Counted from the first letter of the stretch, positions 1 through 9,930 are shown. The stretch is DNA of 64,000 nt from Excoecaria cochinchinensis (GCA_947683425.1 CANTUQ010000081.1:7250501-7314500); one strand, 5' to 3'. Translations and numbers: made by a program. The notes: generated by a model from the letters alone, not told the origin.

Positions 1-941
1 GTGACTTGCCCTCTCTACCTTGGCTAGTCACACGACTCCAAATCTGGAAAATGGGATTTCTACAGTAACTCGATTTCCAGTTTTCCAGAATACAGAAATC
101 AATCCCAAATTTGATTCAAAACCAATCAAACCTGTTCTCACCTTCTGGAAAACATCCCAAACAATATAAGCAACATATATACAACCCAGTTTCAACATTT
201 AATCAACCAAATCAAGAATATATGCAATCAAGTTCATCAAGAACATAAACCCTAGAAATTTACAGTAAACTCAAAATCATACAAATCACAAGCAAATATT
301 CCCAAACCTGAAATCTAAGCTTCTATCACTTAGCTCCACTAGGTCCAGCAACCTCTTTACCCTTTGGATCACGAGGAGCTTCAGCTAAACACAAACATTC
401 AAAATGCAACCCTAAATTAAACCTAAACTCAAGGAAGAAGAAGAAGAAGAATTACAGTAAAACAAGGACAAAGATATGTACTTACCAAGTTAGAAGCAAG
501 AGTGAGCAATTTCCACAACACAACTTGACTAACAGTTTGCAGTATTTAGGAAAGGGGAAAGGAGGAAGAAGATGAAGGTTGAAGAGAAAAAACGTGAATC
601 TGATTTTCTCTACTTTCTTACTTCTTTTCTCTATTCATTTTCCCTAACCTAATACACATGTCATTCTCTTGGTGGTGGAACTTACTCACTCACACCCTAA
701 CCCCACACATCACGCACATCTAATGCAAACTCAACTAAAAACACCCTACAATGGTATGCTCCAATGTACACAAGCAATTCCCAATTAAATCACATACTAA
801 TGCCATGTATGCACCCACATAATAATAAACCCAAAAACATACATTTTACTAAAATACCCTTATGACATGCTGAACACATGTACATGCACGCTCATACAGA
901 CGGACAGATAGGCTCATTCTACTAGGGGGCAAACGGGGTGT
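1..941 (-). mobile_element. Probable chromovirus-type LTR fragment
   Basis: AT-rich non-coding sequence with no credible ORF. It contains poly-purine stretches (GAAGAAGAAG near 430-450 and 545-590) and short phrases like those in the Tekay LTR at 21200-21820 (for example 'cttacc' followed by plant-leader-like text). It ends with GGGGTGTGA at 933-941, which could be a decayed form of the GGTGTTACA terminus of the solo LTR ending at 60513. Coding sequence of a different element (Tat RT) starts right after it. The left end lies outside the window. The assignment rests on general resemblance only; it could also be unclassified intergenic DNA. Confidence 0.3.
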
Positions 942-982
942 GATAAGTAGATCGTGAAATCACAGAGCATGCCATCCTGACA

Positions 983-2100
983 TACCCAGACCATAAGCCA
1001 ATCAAGCAGGAGCTTAGGAGGCTCAGGCCAGAATGGGTAGACAAGGTGAAGGAGGAAATTTATAAGCATATTGAGGCCAAATTCTTGATTGAGGTACAGT
1101 ATCCAACCTAGTTAGCCAACGTTGTCCCGGTAGCCAAGAAGAATGGCAAGGTACGAGTGTGTGTAGACTATCGAGATCTAAACAAGGCTTGTCCAAAAGA
1201 TGACTTTTGGTTGCCTCACATAGACGTGTTAGTGGACAACATAGCCTCTTATATGATGTACAGCTTCGTAAATAGTTACGCAGGTTACAATTAGATACTC
1301 AACAAGATAGCCAACCGGATTAAGACAACCTTCATCACTGAGTGGGGGACGTTTGCTTACAGGGTAATGCCATTAGTTTTCAAGAATGCAGGCGCAACTT
1401 ATCAAAGAATGGCAACAAGGATCCTAGATGACTTGATCCACAAAGAGGTGGAGGTATATGTGGATGATATGATGATCAAGTCAGCCACCAGGGAAGGTCA
1501 CTTTGAGGCTCTAGAAAAGTTCTTCTAGAGGATCGGTAAGTGCAACTTGCGGTTGAACCCCAAGAAATTTATCTTCGGTGTAACCTTAGGAAAACTATTA
1601 GGACATGTGGTCAACCAGAGGGGAATTGAGATCGACTCGGATAAGGTTAAGGCCATCCGAGAGATGCCAGTGCCTCAGAAGGAAAAGGATGTCAGAAGCT
1701 TTTTGGGTAAATTGCAGTATGTCAACAGGTTTATCGCCAAGCTTAATTCAATCTGGGAGCCAATTTTCAAGCTACTTAGAAAAGACCAAGCTGTAGTATG
1801 GAATGAAGACTGTCAGAGAGCTTTCGATACTATCAGGAAATACTTGCTGAATCCACCGGTTTTGAGACCACCACAGCCAATCAAATCGCTTATTCTGTAC
1901 TTGGCCGTTGAAGATAGCTTTGTAGGCGCCATGATGGCTCAAGAGGATGAGTTTGGGGTGGAGTTCATAGTCTATTACCTCAGTGAGAAATTCCTTTCCT
2001 ATGAGGCCATGTACGCATAAGTAGAGAAAATTTGCCTCGCAGTAATCTGGGCCTCTAAGAAGCTGAGACACTACTTCCACTCTTACAAGGTATTGCGGTC
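983..2100 (+). pseudogene. Tat reverse transcriptase plus RNase H, broken
   Basis: One frame can be followed from about 983. It reads the RT finger region (VCVDYRDLNKACPKDDF at about 1160-1210), a palm motif YVDD at 1457-1468, and a thumb/connection region (FLGKLQYVNRF), then the first RNase H (LYLAVEDSFVGAM, then SEKF). In-frame stops interrupt it: TAG at 1109-1111 where the family has Trp, TAG at 1292-1294 (probably Gln), TAG at 1526-1528 (probably Glu) and TAA at 2018-2020 (probably Glu). A frameshift near 2095 moves the reading frame into the next segment. The enzyme would copy element RNA into DNA inside the virus-like particle; this copy cannot make it. The N-terminal side (protease and gag) is missing. 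Confidence 0.9.
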
Positions 2101-2967
2101 GCAAAGCAGAACCCTCTCAGATACCTACAAGAGGCTCCATCTTTGCTTGGGGAAATAGGGAGATGGTTGTTGCTATGGCAAGAATTCGATGTTGAGTACA
2201 TCACCCAGAAGACCACTAAGGGGCCCGCGGTAGCAGAATTTCTAGTCGAACACCTAATCCAAGGGGATTCGTACGAGTTCAATTTCCCGAACGAAGATGT
2301 GACAGCTATTGCGGTACAAGGCTGGCAATTGCATTTTGACGGGGCTGTAAATAGCAAGGGGGCAGGAGTAAGAATTATTCTAACAACCCTAGATGATGAA
2401 AAACTTCCCCTGGCTAAGAAATTAAGATATAAAGCCACCAACAATGAGGCCGAATACGAAGCCTGCACTTTCGGATTAGAAGCCTTGATAGGCTTGGGGA
2501 CAAAGAGTGTAGAGGTGTTTGCAGATTCGTCACTGGTAATTAATCAGATTCGAGGCGAGTTGGCCATTAAAGAAGAGTGGCCGGTGCCCTACGTGAAATA
2601 CTTACAAGATTTGAGCAATCAGTTCGAAGTATGCACCTTTCACTTTATTCCGAGGGACGAGAATCAGTTGGCCGATGCACTTGCAACCTTGGTGTCAATT
2701 TGGGATAACCCGGAAGGGATAGTTATGAAGCCCGTGCTAATTTCTAGTTCTGAGAGGCCTAGTTTTGAGTCCAAACCCGTCATGGAAATGGAGGTAGAGG
2801 ATGGAAAGCCATGGTATCACGATATCAAGAACTACTTAGAAAATGCAGTATTCCCAGAGGAAGCTATTGAGAAAGACCAGAGGTTCGTCTGCAAGCTGTC
2901 CGCTCAGTTCATCTGTATCGATGGGGTATTGTACAAACGACAAGTCGACGGTATCCAATTAAGGTGA
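2101..2967 (+). pseudogene. Connection and archaeal-like RNase H (Tat-specific)
   Basis: After the frameshift near 2095 the frame reads RNase H tail (GEIGRWLLLWQEFDVEYITQ) and then a second RNase H domain: LHFDGAVNSKGAG, with the first catalytic Asp at about 2338; NNEAEYEAC, with the catalytic Glu at about 2450; a VFADSSLVINQI segment with the next Asp at about 2524; and RDENQLADALA at about 2660, with the last Asp. This additional aRNH is acquired and specific to Tat/Ogre elements. The segment is free of stops for 274 codons, so it is the best-preserved part of T1 pol. It runs on into the integrase linker (KPWYHDIKNYL). Confidence 0.9.
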
Positions 2968-4145
2968 CGGGATGAGAAATAGCCCGAAAAGATAATGGAG
3001 GAAACACATACGGGCGTTTGTGGGGCCCATATGAATGGTTTAATGTTGGCAAAGAAGATCATGAGACAAGGATTCTATTGGCTCACCATGGATACGGACT
3101 GCTTGAAGTACGTAAAGCAATGTCAGTTATGTCAATAGTATGCAGGTTTGAGGCATTTGCCGATTTCGAACTACACAGTTTGACATCACCATGGCCATTC
3201 GTAGCTTAGGGGATAGACATTATTGGAGAAATATGCCCCATGGCCTCCAATGGACATAGATTCATCATAGTCGCTATCGACTATTTTACCAAATTGGTAG
3301 AGGCTGAATCTTTCAAGAAAGTTGATGCCCGGGATATGGCTAAATTCATTAAAAAGAACCAGATATGTAGATACGGTCTCCCACATCACATTGTATCTGA
3401 TAATGGGGTCCAGCTCATGGCTAAAACGAAGAAGTTGCTTCAGAGATACGGCATCGAGCATCACAAGTCTTCTCCGTATCGTCCTCAGGCCAATGGGGCA
3501 GTGGAAGCCACCAACAAGAACGTTAAGAAAATCCTGGCCAAAATGGTTCAAAACTATAGAGATTGGGCAAAAAAGTTGCCTTTTGGACTCTAGGGTTATA
3601 GAACAACTGTTAGAACTTCTACAGGTGCCACACCATATTCTTTAGTGTACGGGACAGAAGTGGTACTGCCAGTCAGAATTGAACTCAGGTCATTGAGGGT
3701 ATTGTGGAAGCTTAAATTTCGGAGGCTGAGTGGGCACAGCAGCGGTTGCAACATCTGAACATACTGGATGAGAGCAGATTAAGGGCCTACTATCATAATT
3801 ATGTTTAATAGAAAAGGCTAGCCAAGTCATTTGGGAAAAAAGTCAAGAAACACCCGTTGAGGAAAGGAGATCTGGTATTCAAATAGATGAGACTGGGTGC
3901 GCCCGACATCAGGGGAAATTCAGAAGAACTTGGGAAGGCCCTTTCATCCTCAATAAGCTGCTGTCGAAAGGAGCGGCAATTCTGGCAGACAGCAATTGCA
4001 ATGAGTTCAAGGAACCAATCAATGTTGATAGACTTAAGAGGTTCCATGGCTAAAGACCAAAAACCAAAAGAAGAGAATAAAAGATGCGGGTCGAAAATAA
4101 AAAAAAAGGTAGCCTTGCTAAAATTGGGCGCCTCGTCAAGGTGAA
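2968..4145 (+). pseudogene. Tat integrase, broken
   Basis: The zinc-binding N-terminus follows TGA at 2965 and TAG at about 2980: HTGVCG, HMNGLMLAKKIMRQGFYW, then CQLC. A shift near 3150 leads to the catalytic core: AIDYFTKLVEAES (first Asp, about 3273), VSDNGVQL (second Asp, about 3400) and NGAVEATNK (Glu, about 3505), the DDE set. Two TAG codons replace Trp, at about 3208 (VA*GIDIIG) and about 3591 (GL*GYRTT). After about 3650 further shifts break the C-terminal domain, whose basic tail can be followed to about 4145 (GKKVKKHPL). The end matches the T2 minus-strand copy at 18560-19230. Confidence 0.88.
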
Positions 4146-5053
4146 AACCGAAAAAAGTCATCCAAAAATTAGAGGTTTGAGAGAAAATGTCCAATCAAGA
4201 AAACCCGAGAGGGCTGATTGGTAACAAGAGTTTGATGTTATCAAGATTTGTTCCATGAATAAATGTAGCTTTTCATTTTGAATTAGTGTTAAATGATGAT
4301 CATGTATACTAAAATCATACTGAAATGTACACAATTTTGTGAAATGAAATAAAACTGAATTTATTCATTTACATTATTTTCTAGTTCTGTTTTAAAAAGA
4401 AATACATCGCTCAAAATACAAATCTGAACTAGGCTCTATCACTACTCTCGCCGGCCAGGTGTCTAAGTCGTCGAGTCCTGTTATCAACTGCAGGGCTGAG
4501 CACCCATCTCTTATATGCACTAGTAGAAGTAACAGAATGATTTTCGAAGGAAGATATGACGGTCTTCACCGGTAGCTTGACCCAGAGATCATGATATCGG
4601 GAAGCAAAGGCCGAAGATAGAACTCCACCTCGAAAAGATAAAGGGAGCCTTACCACATCTTAAGTCATCCCGAGCTGTCGAGCACAGCGGCCTGTGATGA
4701 AAAAAGCAGCTTTGTGAAGCCCACATAGGGGGACACACCCCGAAGAGCCATCGACTACCACAGCAGATAGGGGAAACCAAGCGCTTATGAAATTAATAAC
4801 CTCGTCTGCTACCTTGCTAAGTCTGGTAATGCCCTCGTTGGGAGTTGTGAATGAGTACAATCCTTAACAGGGAAGCAAATGCCTCAGAGAGTATTGACTG
4901 ATGACCCTGGGAGGTGGTTCTGATAGCAACTTCAACTTCTCTTGTAGCCATATATGAAAAGAAAGAAGGAAAGCCGCTGGGGGGAGTTGGGTTCATCCCA
5001 GGCAAAAGTAAGGCATAGGGTTGTGTGTAAATCCAAAAAGGACGCACTTCCCG
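4146..5053 (+). other. Tat 3' spacer after pol, non-coding
   Basis: No coding capacity is visible. The block opens with a conserved phrase (CCAATCAAGAAAACCCGAG at about 4190) and a short repeat of it exists on the minus strand at 18550-18590 and on the plus strand near 55960. It then contains the AT-rich 4240-4400 stretch and the 4430-5050 stretch (GCCGGCCAGGTGTCTAAG; GAAGCCCACATAGGGGGACAC), both present in T2 in the opposite orientation (17860-18330). In T2 and T3 the homologous spacer continues into palindrome arrays; in T1 it is interrupted at about 5060 by the ORF A end. Confidence 0.7.
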
Positions 5054-5736
5054 CTAAGAAAAGCTAGTGTGAATATCTATAGGGGGCACACTAGCTTTCA
5101 AGATAATGACATACCTGGAGTAATAAGGGGCTCCCATAAAAGGAGGTAGAAGACTAAGCACTGGCAGAATCTGGACAAGAATGGTCTCTGTAAGAATCAG
5201 TGGAAAGGGGGTCAGCCCGCGATGTAAGTCATCCAGAATCCCAAATAGACGAGAGTCGCCAGTCAACTCCTTTGAAGTCACTATCAGATACCTCATGAGA
5301 TAAAATAGGAAGATGATACTCGTACGGCATGGGGGAACATCAGAGAACTCATCCAACGCCTCAATTAGTGGCTCTAAGACAAATGTGGAACCCTGAGGAA
5401 CTAAGCGAGCAGCGTCAGAAGGAGCAATGCTTAAAGGCAATGCAATGTCCCTGATGTGAGTCAGACCGCAGCGGGGAATGCAGTGTAAGGCACTAGGAGG
5501 ATACCAAGTCCCGATAATGGCAGCAAATTCTTCGGGCAAGGGGCACAGTTCTTGATAGGTGAACCTGGAGACATGAAAGCTTAGGGCCCAGAAGCGGACT
5601 GCAGCCAGAAGGAGGTTGTAATCTATCTTAACCCTTCTAAGGAATTTTACACCAAAAAGCAGAGCAAGGGTGGAATTTTCCCAGGTTTGGGGGTTATAAG
5701 GATTCAGTGTATCTTATTAATGGCAGGCATAGACAT
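5054..5736 (-). pseudogene. ORF A, antisense accessory ORF, plant-mobile-domain-like
   Basis: Runs opposite to pol, from ATG at 5734-5736 to a stop at 5054. The first 35 codons are off frame by one shift (stop at about 5705), after which 150 codons are open: FLRRVKIDYNLLLAAVRFW, FTYQELCPLPEEFAAIIGT, then a conserved CGLTHIRDIALPL segment. The same protein occurs in T4 (63486 onward), where FLRRIKVDKKLLLSTVRFW and FTYQELCPLPKEFVAIIET align directly. The pattern 'll..vrFW.p..H.F.f...El.pl.eefa.ii' resembles the plant mobile domain (PF10536 type) carried by some plant transposons; this is my inference from sequence pattern alone. Antisense accessory ORFs between IN and the 3' LTR are known in Tat elements. 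A TATA box lies 120 nt upstream (5851-5860). Confidence 0.72.
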
Positions 5737-5850
5737 TTCCTAAGGATTGCAACTAAGAAATAAAAGAAGAAAAGAGAGAGGAACCTGAGAAAGAAGTTTG
5801 GGCTGAGACCCGGAGTGTTGGGAATGCACAAAATCCAAGGAAAAGGGCGT

Positions 5851-6240
5851 ATTTATAAGGAAGAGATGACCGACAGGGCGCCCGTCTGTCATTTACCCGA
5901 TGGGTAGCCCGTCGGTCAACCTTGTTGACCACTGGGTAGGTATATTTCCTACATGTCTCATGCATGTCACGTGCATAAAATATTTTTTGCATATTTCTAT
6001 TGTCTTAATAATTTGACAGGGACACGCACCGGATCCAGAAATCAAAGAATATTCAGGGATTTTTACATAAAAGGCAGGGGGGGGTATTTAATGAGTTTTC
6101 AATTCATTAATGGCTTATTAAATAGGCCATTAATGAAGGGGGATGAAGATGAAGATGAAAACGGAATTTTTAACGACAGACGGGCTTCCCGTCACTCGGT
6201 GTTTCGACGGGAAGCCTGTCAGTCACGAAAATCTATATGA
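5851..6240. promoter_or_regulatory. Divergent promoter between ORF A and ORF B (T1)
   Basis: Two TATA boxes point outwards: CCTTATAAAT on the minus strand (5860 to 5851) toward ORF A, and ATCTATATGA on the plus strand (6231-6240) toward ORF B. Beside each is a cluster of GACGGGC/GCCCGTC-type motifs: GACCGACAGGGCGCCCGTC around 5869-5890 and GCCCGTCGGTCAAC around 5909-5922; and GACAGACGGGCTTCCCGTC at 6174-6192, with CGACGGGAAGCC at 6205-6216. T4 has the same order (TATA boxes at 63011-63022 and 63337-63348). Promoter activity is inferred from the paired conservation, not shown. Confidence 0.6.
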
Positions 6241-6264
6241 GGAGCAGTTGAACGATGCTGCTTC

Positions 6265-6461
6265 AGTTTTTCTTTTTCTTCTTCTCTCTCTTCGCGAAAC
6301 TAGCGCCCTCTCTCTCCTTTTTTACACTTTTCTCACTCGTTTATTGTCCATTTTGGGCATCGCTTGCGCCAAAATGACCCTCGTACTGTCTTGCACACTT
6401 AAGAGACTTCTTTTTTGCTTTTTCGTTAGTTTTGTTTCAGTACGTTTTCGTCGACTACCAG
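6265..6461 (+). other. Pyrimidine-rich leader exon of ORF B (T1)
   Basis: Begins about 25-30 nt after the TATA box and is rich in C and T (TTTTTCTTTTTCTTCTTC, then CTCTCTCTCC), as plant 5' leaders often are. It ends with CGACTACCAG followed by GTTAGT, a good splice donor; the T4 copy ends with the identical CGACTACCAG and GTTAGT (62782 and below). A short upstream ATG in the context GCGCCAAAATG sits at 6372 and is conserved in T4. The exact start of transcription is unknown. Confidence 0.55.
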
Positions 6462-7024
6462 GTTAGTTCCTCCTTTTTTATTTTCTTTTTTTTTTATCTC
6501 TTTTTGAAAAATTTACATGGAAAATGCATGTTTAGTATATTTTAGTAAAATGTAGGACTATATTCTGCCCATTTATGCTTAGTTTATGAGATCATGTATG
6601 AGGCATGATGTTAGAAATGTAAATATGCATGAACAAATAATAATAATAAAATAAAAAAAATCGGAAAAAAATAATTAGGGACTTGTGGACTTGCCCTAGA
6701 CTAACTTAGTTTTAGGAGTAGTCTGAACTAAATAAGACGCGAAAATAACATGCAATGATGAAATTGTTGCTTGGGGCCTTAGGCCTATCCCTTTATTGTG
6801 TTTTTCTATGCAGGAAGTTGGGCATATCCCTGCCGAGGTGCTACATGAAAATATTTAAATAAATTTTTGGGCAGGCACATCCCTGCTGGGATGCTGCAGA
6901 AATTTTTTTTGGTAGGCGCATTTCAGCCGAAATGCTACCGAAATCTTCAAAATTCATAATCTTTGGATCAGCTATTATTTACAACAGTAATGTAAAGCTA
7001 ACTTTCTTTTCTTTTTTTTTTCAG
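6462..7024 (+). other. 5'-UTR intron of ORF B with hairpin repeats (T1)
   Basis: 563 nt from GTTAGT (6462) to a strong polypyrimidine acceptor (TTTTTTTTTTCAG ending at 7024), one base before the ORF B ATG. T4 has a matching 583-nt intron with the same donor. Inside are three related hairpin units (about 6820-6844, 6874-6898, 6913-6937): CATCCC-TGCT-GGGATG in the second and GCATTTC-AGCC-GAAATGC in the third. A conserved second acceptor (CTATGCAG ending at 6813) exists in both copies, so the hairpins might alternatively be exonic. Confidence 0.6.
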
Positions 7025-7025
7025 G

Positions 7026-8981
7026 ATGCCTCCACGACGTAACGTTCCTCGTGACCAGGCTGAGCCTCAGGCTCCTCTTTGGATGAGGGATAAGGCTAGG
7101 GAGAGATTCAGAGCATTGGCTCGTGTATAGTTCCGGGCCAGCCGCTTCATTTCTAGACCTTTCTTAGAGAGTATGGGGATGCTGGAAGAGGTAGACGCTT
7201 TGGTAGCAGCCGCAGGATGGATGGAGTTCTTATGGCCGTCATTCCAGACTCACCCCTAGGTCGTCCAGGAGTTTCTGGCGACCCTTCACTATGGAGGATT
7301 TCAGAGATCTGACATAGAGGAGGGGGTTATATAGTTCTGGGTCCGAGGCTACCATTACAGCATTACGAGATAGAGGTTCGCCGAGGCTATGGGTCTCCCA
7401 CTTGGGCCTGATGTTATAGTTCCCCAGAGGGCCATGAGGAGGCAGCACTAGGAGATGATCACCTTACTAGGAGTGTCGTATGACCACTATACGACGAAGA
7501 GTACGGTACTCTCATCATAAGCCTTGAGGTACGTGCACAGGGTGCTTTCTACTTCTTAACTTGGATGGGCAGGTAATCCTGGATCGGTGAACGGGGCGGA
7601 GATTTGGACCCTCTAGGCGATGATAGCAGGTCGTCGCCTCAACATTAGCCACGAGATTGTGCCTAACCTGGTCAGAGTATCACGGGGGGGCAACCCCTAT
7701 CATTTTTACAGGAGGAGTGGTGACCAGATTCCTACTGCAGTTGGGAGCTCTTCCGAAGATTCTTGGGCCCGCATTAGAGGAGAGTATCTATGTGGACATA
7801 CCGGCAGCCCTGACCATGGGGATGATTGCCCAGGTGATGGGCCAGGCTGAGGAGTACCGGCTACTCTCCATACATGAGACCAGATGTCCGTTCAGCCTCC
7901 CTTCACTCCAGCCAGTAGATGAGGGGTATCAGGAGGAGCAGCCTCTACAGCAGCTGGGGTATCAGGAGGAGCAGCCTCCACAGCAGCCAGCAGAGGAGGA
8001 GCAGCCGCAGACTCCTTTCGACATGGGCATAGAGTTCAGTATGGACAAGCTGTTAGTCACTCCTCCAGCACAGAGAGTACATAGCCCCACTCCTCCTCCT
8101 CCAGCACAGAGAGTACAGAGCCCCACTCCTCCTCCTCTAGCACGAGTACAGAGGATAGTGCCCCAGGACACTGAGAGGTTCCATCCTTTTAGTAGGGCAG
8201 GGCACCCAGGGGCATCTACCTCCACGACACTGCCTCTAGAGCAGATGACAAAGTCGGTACCTCCCGCACCATCACCATCGCTCTAGCCAGCCCAGCCGTA
8301 TATAGTAGCAGCTATGACTTCTATACTCGCCTCCATGGAGCGCAGACAGGAGGAGAGAGATCGGGTCCTTTTAGAGTGGATTGGTCAATACGAGGAGCGA
8401 GATCGGGTTATGCTGGAGCAGATAGGCCAGCAAGAGAGTGTCATAGAGGATCAGGGGAGGCTCATTGAGGAGCTAAGGGAGAGTTTGAATGCCTCCCATG
8501 ATATCGCAGCTCAGAGGATCGACACGGCTGTTCAGTGCCCTTAGGTTCAGCATAGAGGTATTAGAGGGTGCCATACCATCTATCTCCGTGTCCATCAGAG
8601 AGTTCAGAGAGCAGACGGAGACTAGGCTCAGGGGCATCAGAGATGCGGCCAAGGATCAGACTTTGAGACTATCGAGAGCCTTTACAGAGCTGGGTTGCAT
8701 AGTCAGAGACACCTTGGAGTTCCTCGAGTCTGGCACTCAGCCTTTCTTGGATGGATATGCCTAAGTCCAGTTCCAGCAGACCACTCTAGCAGTAGGACAG
8801 CCAGCATCTGTATAGGTAGTCGTCCAACCTTGTTTTCAGCCAGAGGTTAGACCCTCAGCAACTCCTAGCAGGCCTTCCACTTCTAGAGCCAGGCCATGCA
8901 TCTTCATCCCGCAGCCAGCCAGTGCATGTGTCAGATGACGAGGAGGACCCAGAGGAGCCCTCGGATTATTTCCCTCTCTAG
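7026..8981 (+). pseudogene. ORF B, sense accessory ORF of Tat element T1
   Basis: Starts at ATG 7026 (MPPRRNVPRDQAEPQAP). The N-terminal domain of about 230 codons includes FISRPFLESMGMLEEVDAL, AGWMEFLWPSF and the block GVI-FWVRGYHYSIT. Then come a Gln/Pro/Glu-rich linker with EEQPPQQP repeats (about 7920-8110), a coiled-coil tail (about 8310-8740; RDRVLLEWIG, ETRLRGIRDAA), and an acidic end (VHVSDDEEDPEEPSDYF, ending TAG 8979-8981). Damage: nine stops in the N-terminal domain, a +1 shift in a run of seven G at about 7684, another near 8535 and one near 8900. The T4 copy keeps sense codons at many of these sites, which shows a real ancestral gene. The N-terminal domain resembles 'putative plant transposon protein' families and the Athila ORF at 39314-40467. 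Function unknown. Confidence 0.78.
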
Positions 8982-9264
8982 TATGTTCGGGGGGTCTACT
9001 GGATTGTATTTGTATATGGGTTGTACAAAACTTATATTTTTGTTAATGAAAACTTACATTTACATTTTGTTAAATTTACATTTCATTTTGTATGTTTACC
9101 TTGTCACTAATATCTTATTTACATTTTTGAGCATTTGATAACACGAATAAGTAAGAAAAAGGAAATAAATGACAACATAAAGGATCGCTTATAAGATCAC
9201 AAAATAAATTGATTCACAATGAATTGATAAAAATCTTTTATAACCACAGGAATATGATGTCATG
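8982..9264 (+). other. 3' region of ORF B, non-coding
   Basis: AT-rich tail after ORF B (TATTTGTATATGGG, then a run of T-rich sequence to about 9140) that could serve as a 3' UTR. I see no clear polyadenylation signal other than AATAAA-like text (GGAAATAAATG at about 9160). No ORF with coding character. Confidence 0.4.
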
Positions 9265-9930
9265 CCGATCCAAGGATGGTCGACAGTCATACTCTGCTAA
9301 CCGGATGGTGGTCAGCAAATTAGAAATCACACCTTACAGATAGGATGGGGGTCGGCAAACCTAAAATCATATCTTGCAGACTGGATGGGGGTTAACAAGA
9401 TCAGGCCTTGCAAGCCGAGATGAGGCCAACAGGGCACATGCGATAGGATAGATCATAATAGGGTTATAGTTAGAGAACACTGTATCTCACAGAAACCGTG
9501 CAAGCCGAGATGATGATAGCGGGACAGATGCGATAGAACAGATCGTAATAGGGTTGCAGTTAGAGAACACTGCATCTTACAGACACCGTGCAAGCCGGAA
9601 TGAGGCCAGCAGGACACATGCGATAGAGCAGATTGCAATAGGGTTATAGTTAGAGAACACTGCATCTCACAGACACCGTGCAAGCCGAGATAAGGCCAGC
9701 GGGACACATGCGGCAAAACAGATCGCAAGTGGGTTGTAGTTAGATAACACTACCTCTCATGACATTCAAACACCGTGCAAGCCAAGATGAGGCTAGCTGT
9801 ACACATGCAAGAGAACGAAGTTTAGGTGGGTTGCAGTTGGATAACACTGCGTCTTACGACACTCATACACCATGCTAGCCGAGATGAGGTTCGCCGGGTG
9901 AATGCGGTCAAGCGAATTACCGAAGTGTCG
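9265..9930 (+). repeat. Tandem array, period about 90 bp, before the T1 PPT
   Basis: Units beginning GCAAGCCGAGATGAGG recur at about 9410, 9500, 9590, 9680, 9777 and 9874, spacing 90, 90, 90, 97 and 97. Each unit carries the pattern GGGACACATGCGATAG, a GGGTT(A/G)(T/C)AGTTAGAGAACACTGC segment and ACACCGTG. Shorter degenerate copies (CTGGATGGGGGT) occur from about 9265. It occupies the same position as the palindrome arrays of T2 and T3, directly upstream of the PPT. Confidence 0.85.

Noticed and set aside
9453..9728. 91-residue ORF with internal repeats
   Set aside because: Translation of the 90-bp tandem array.
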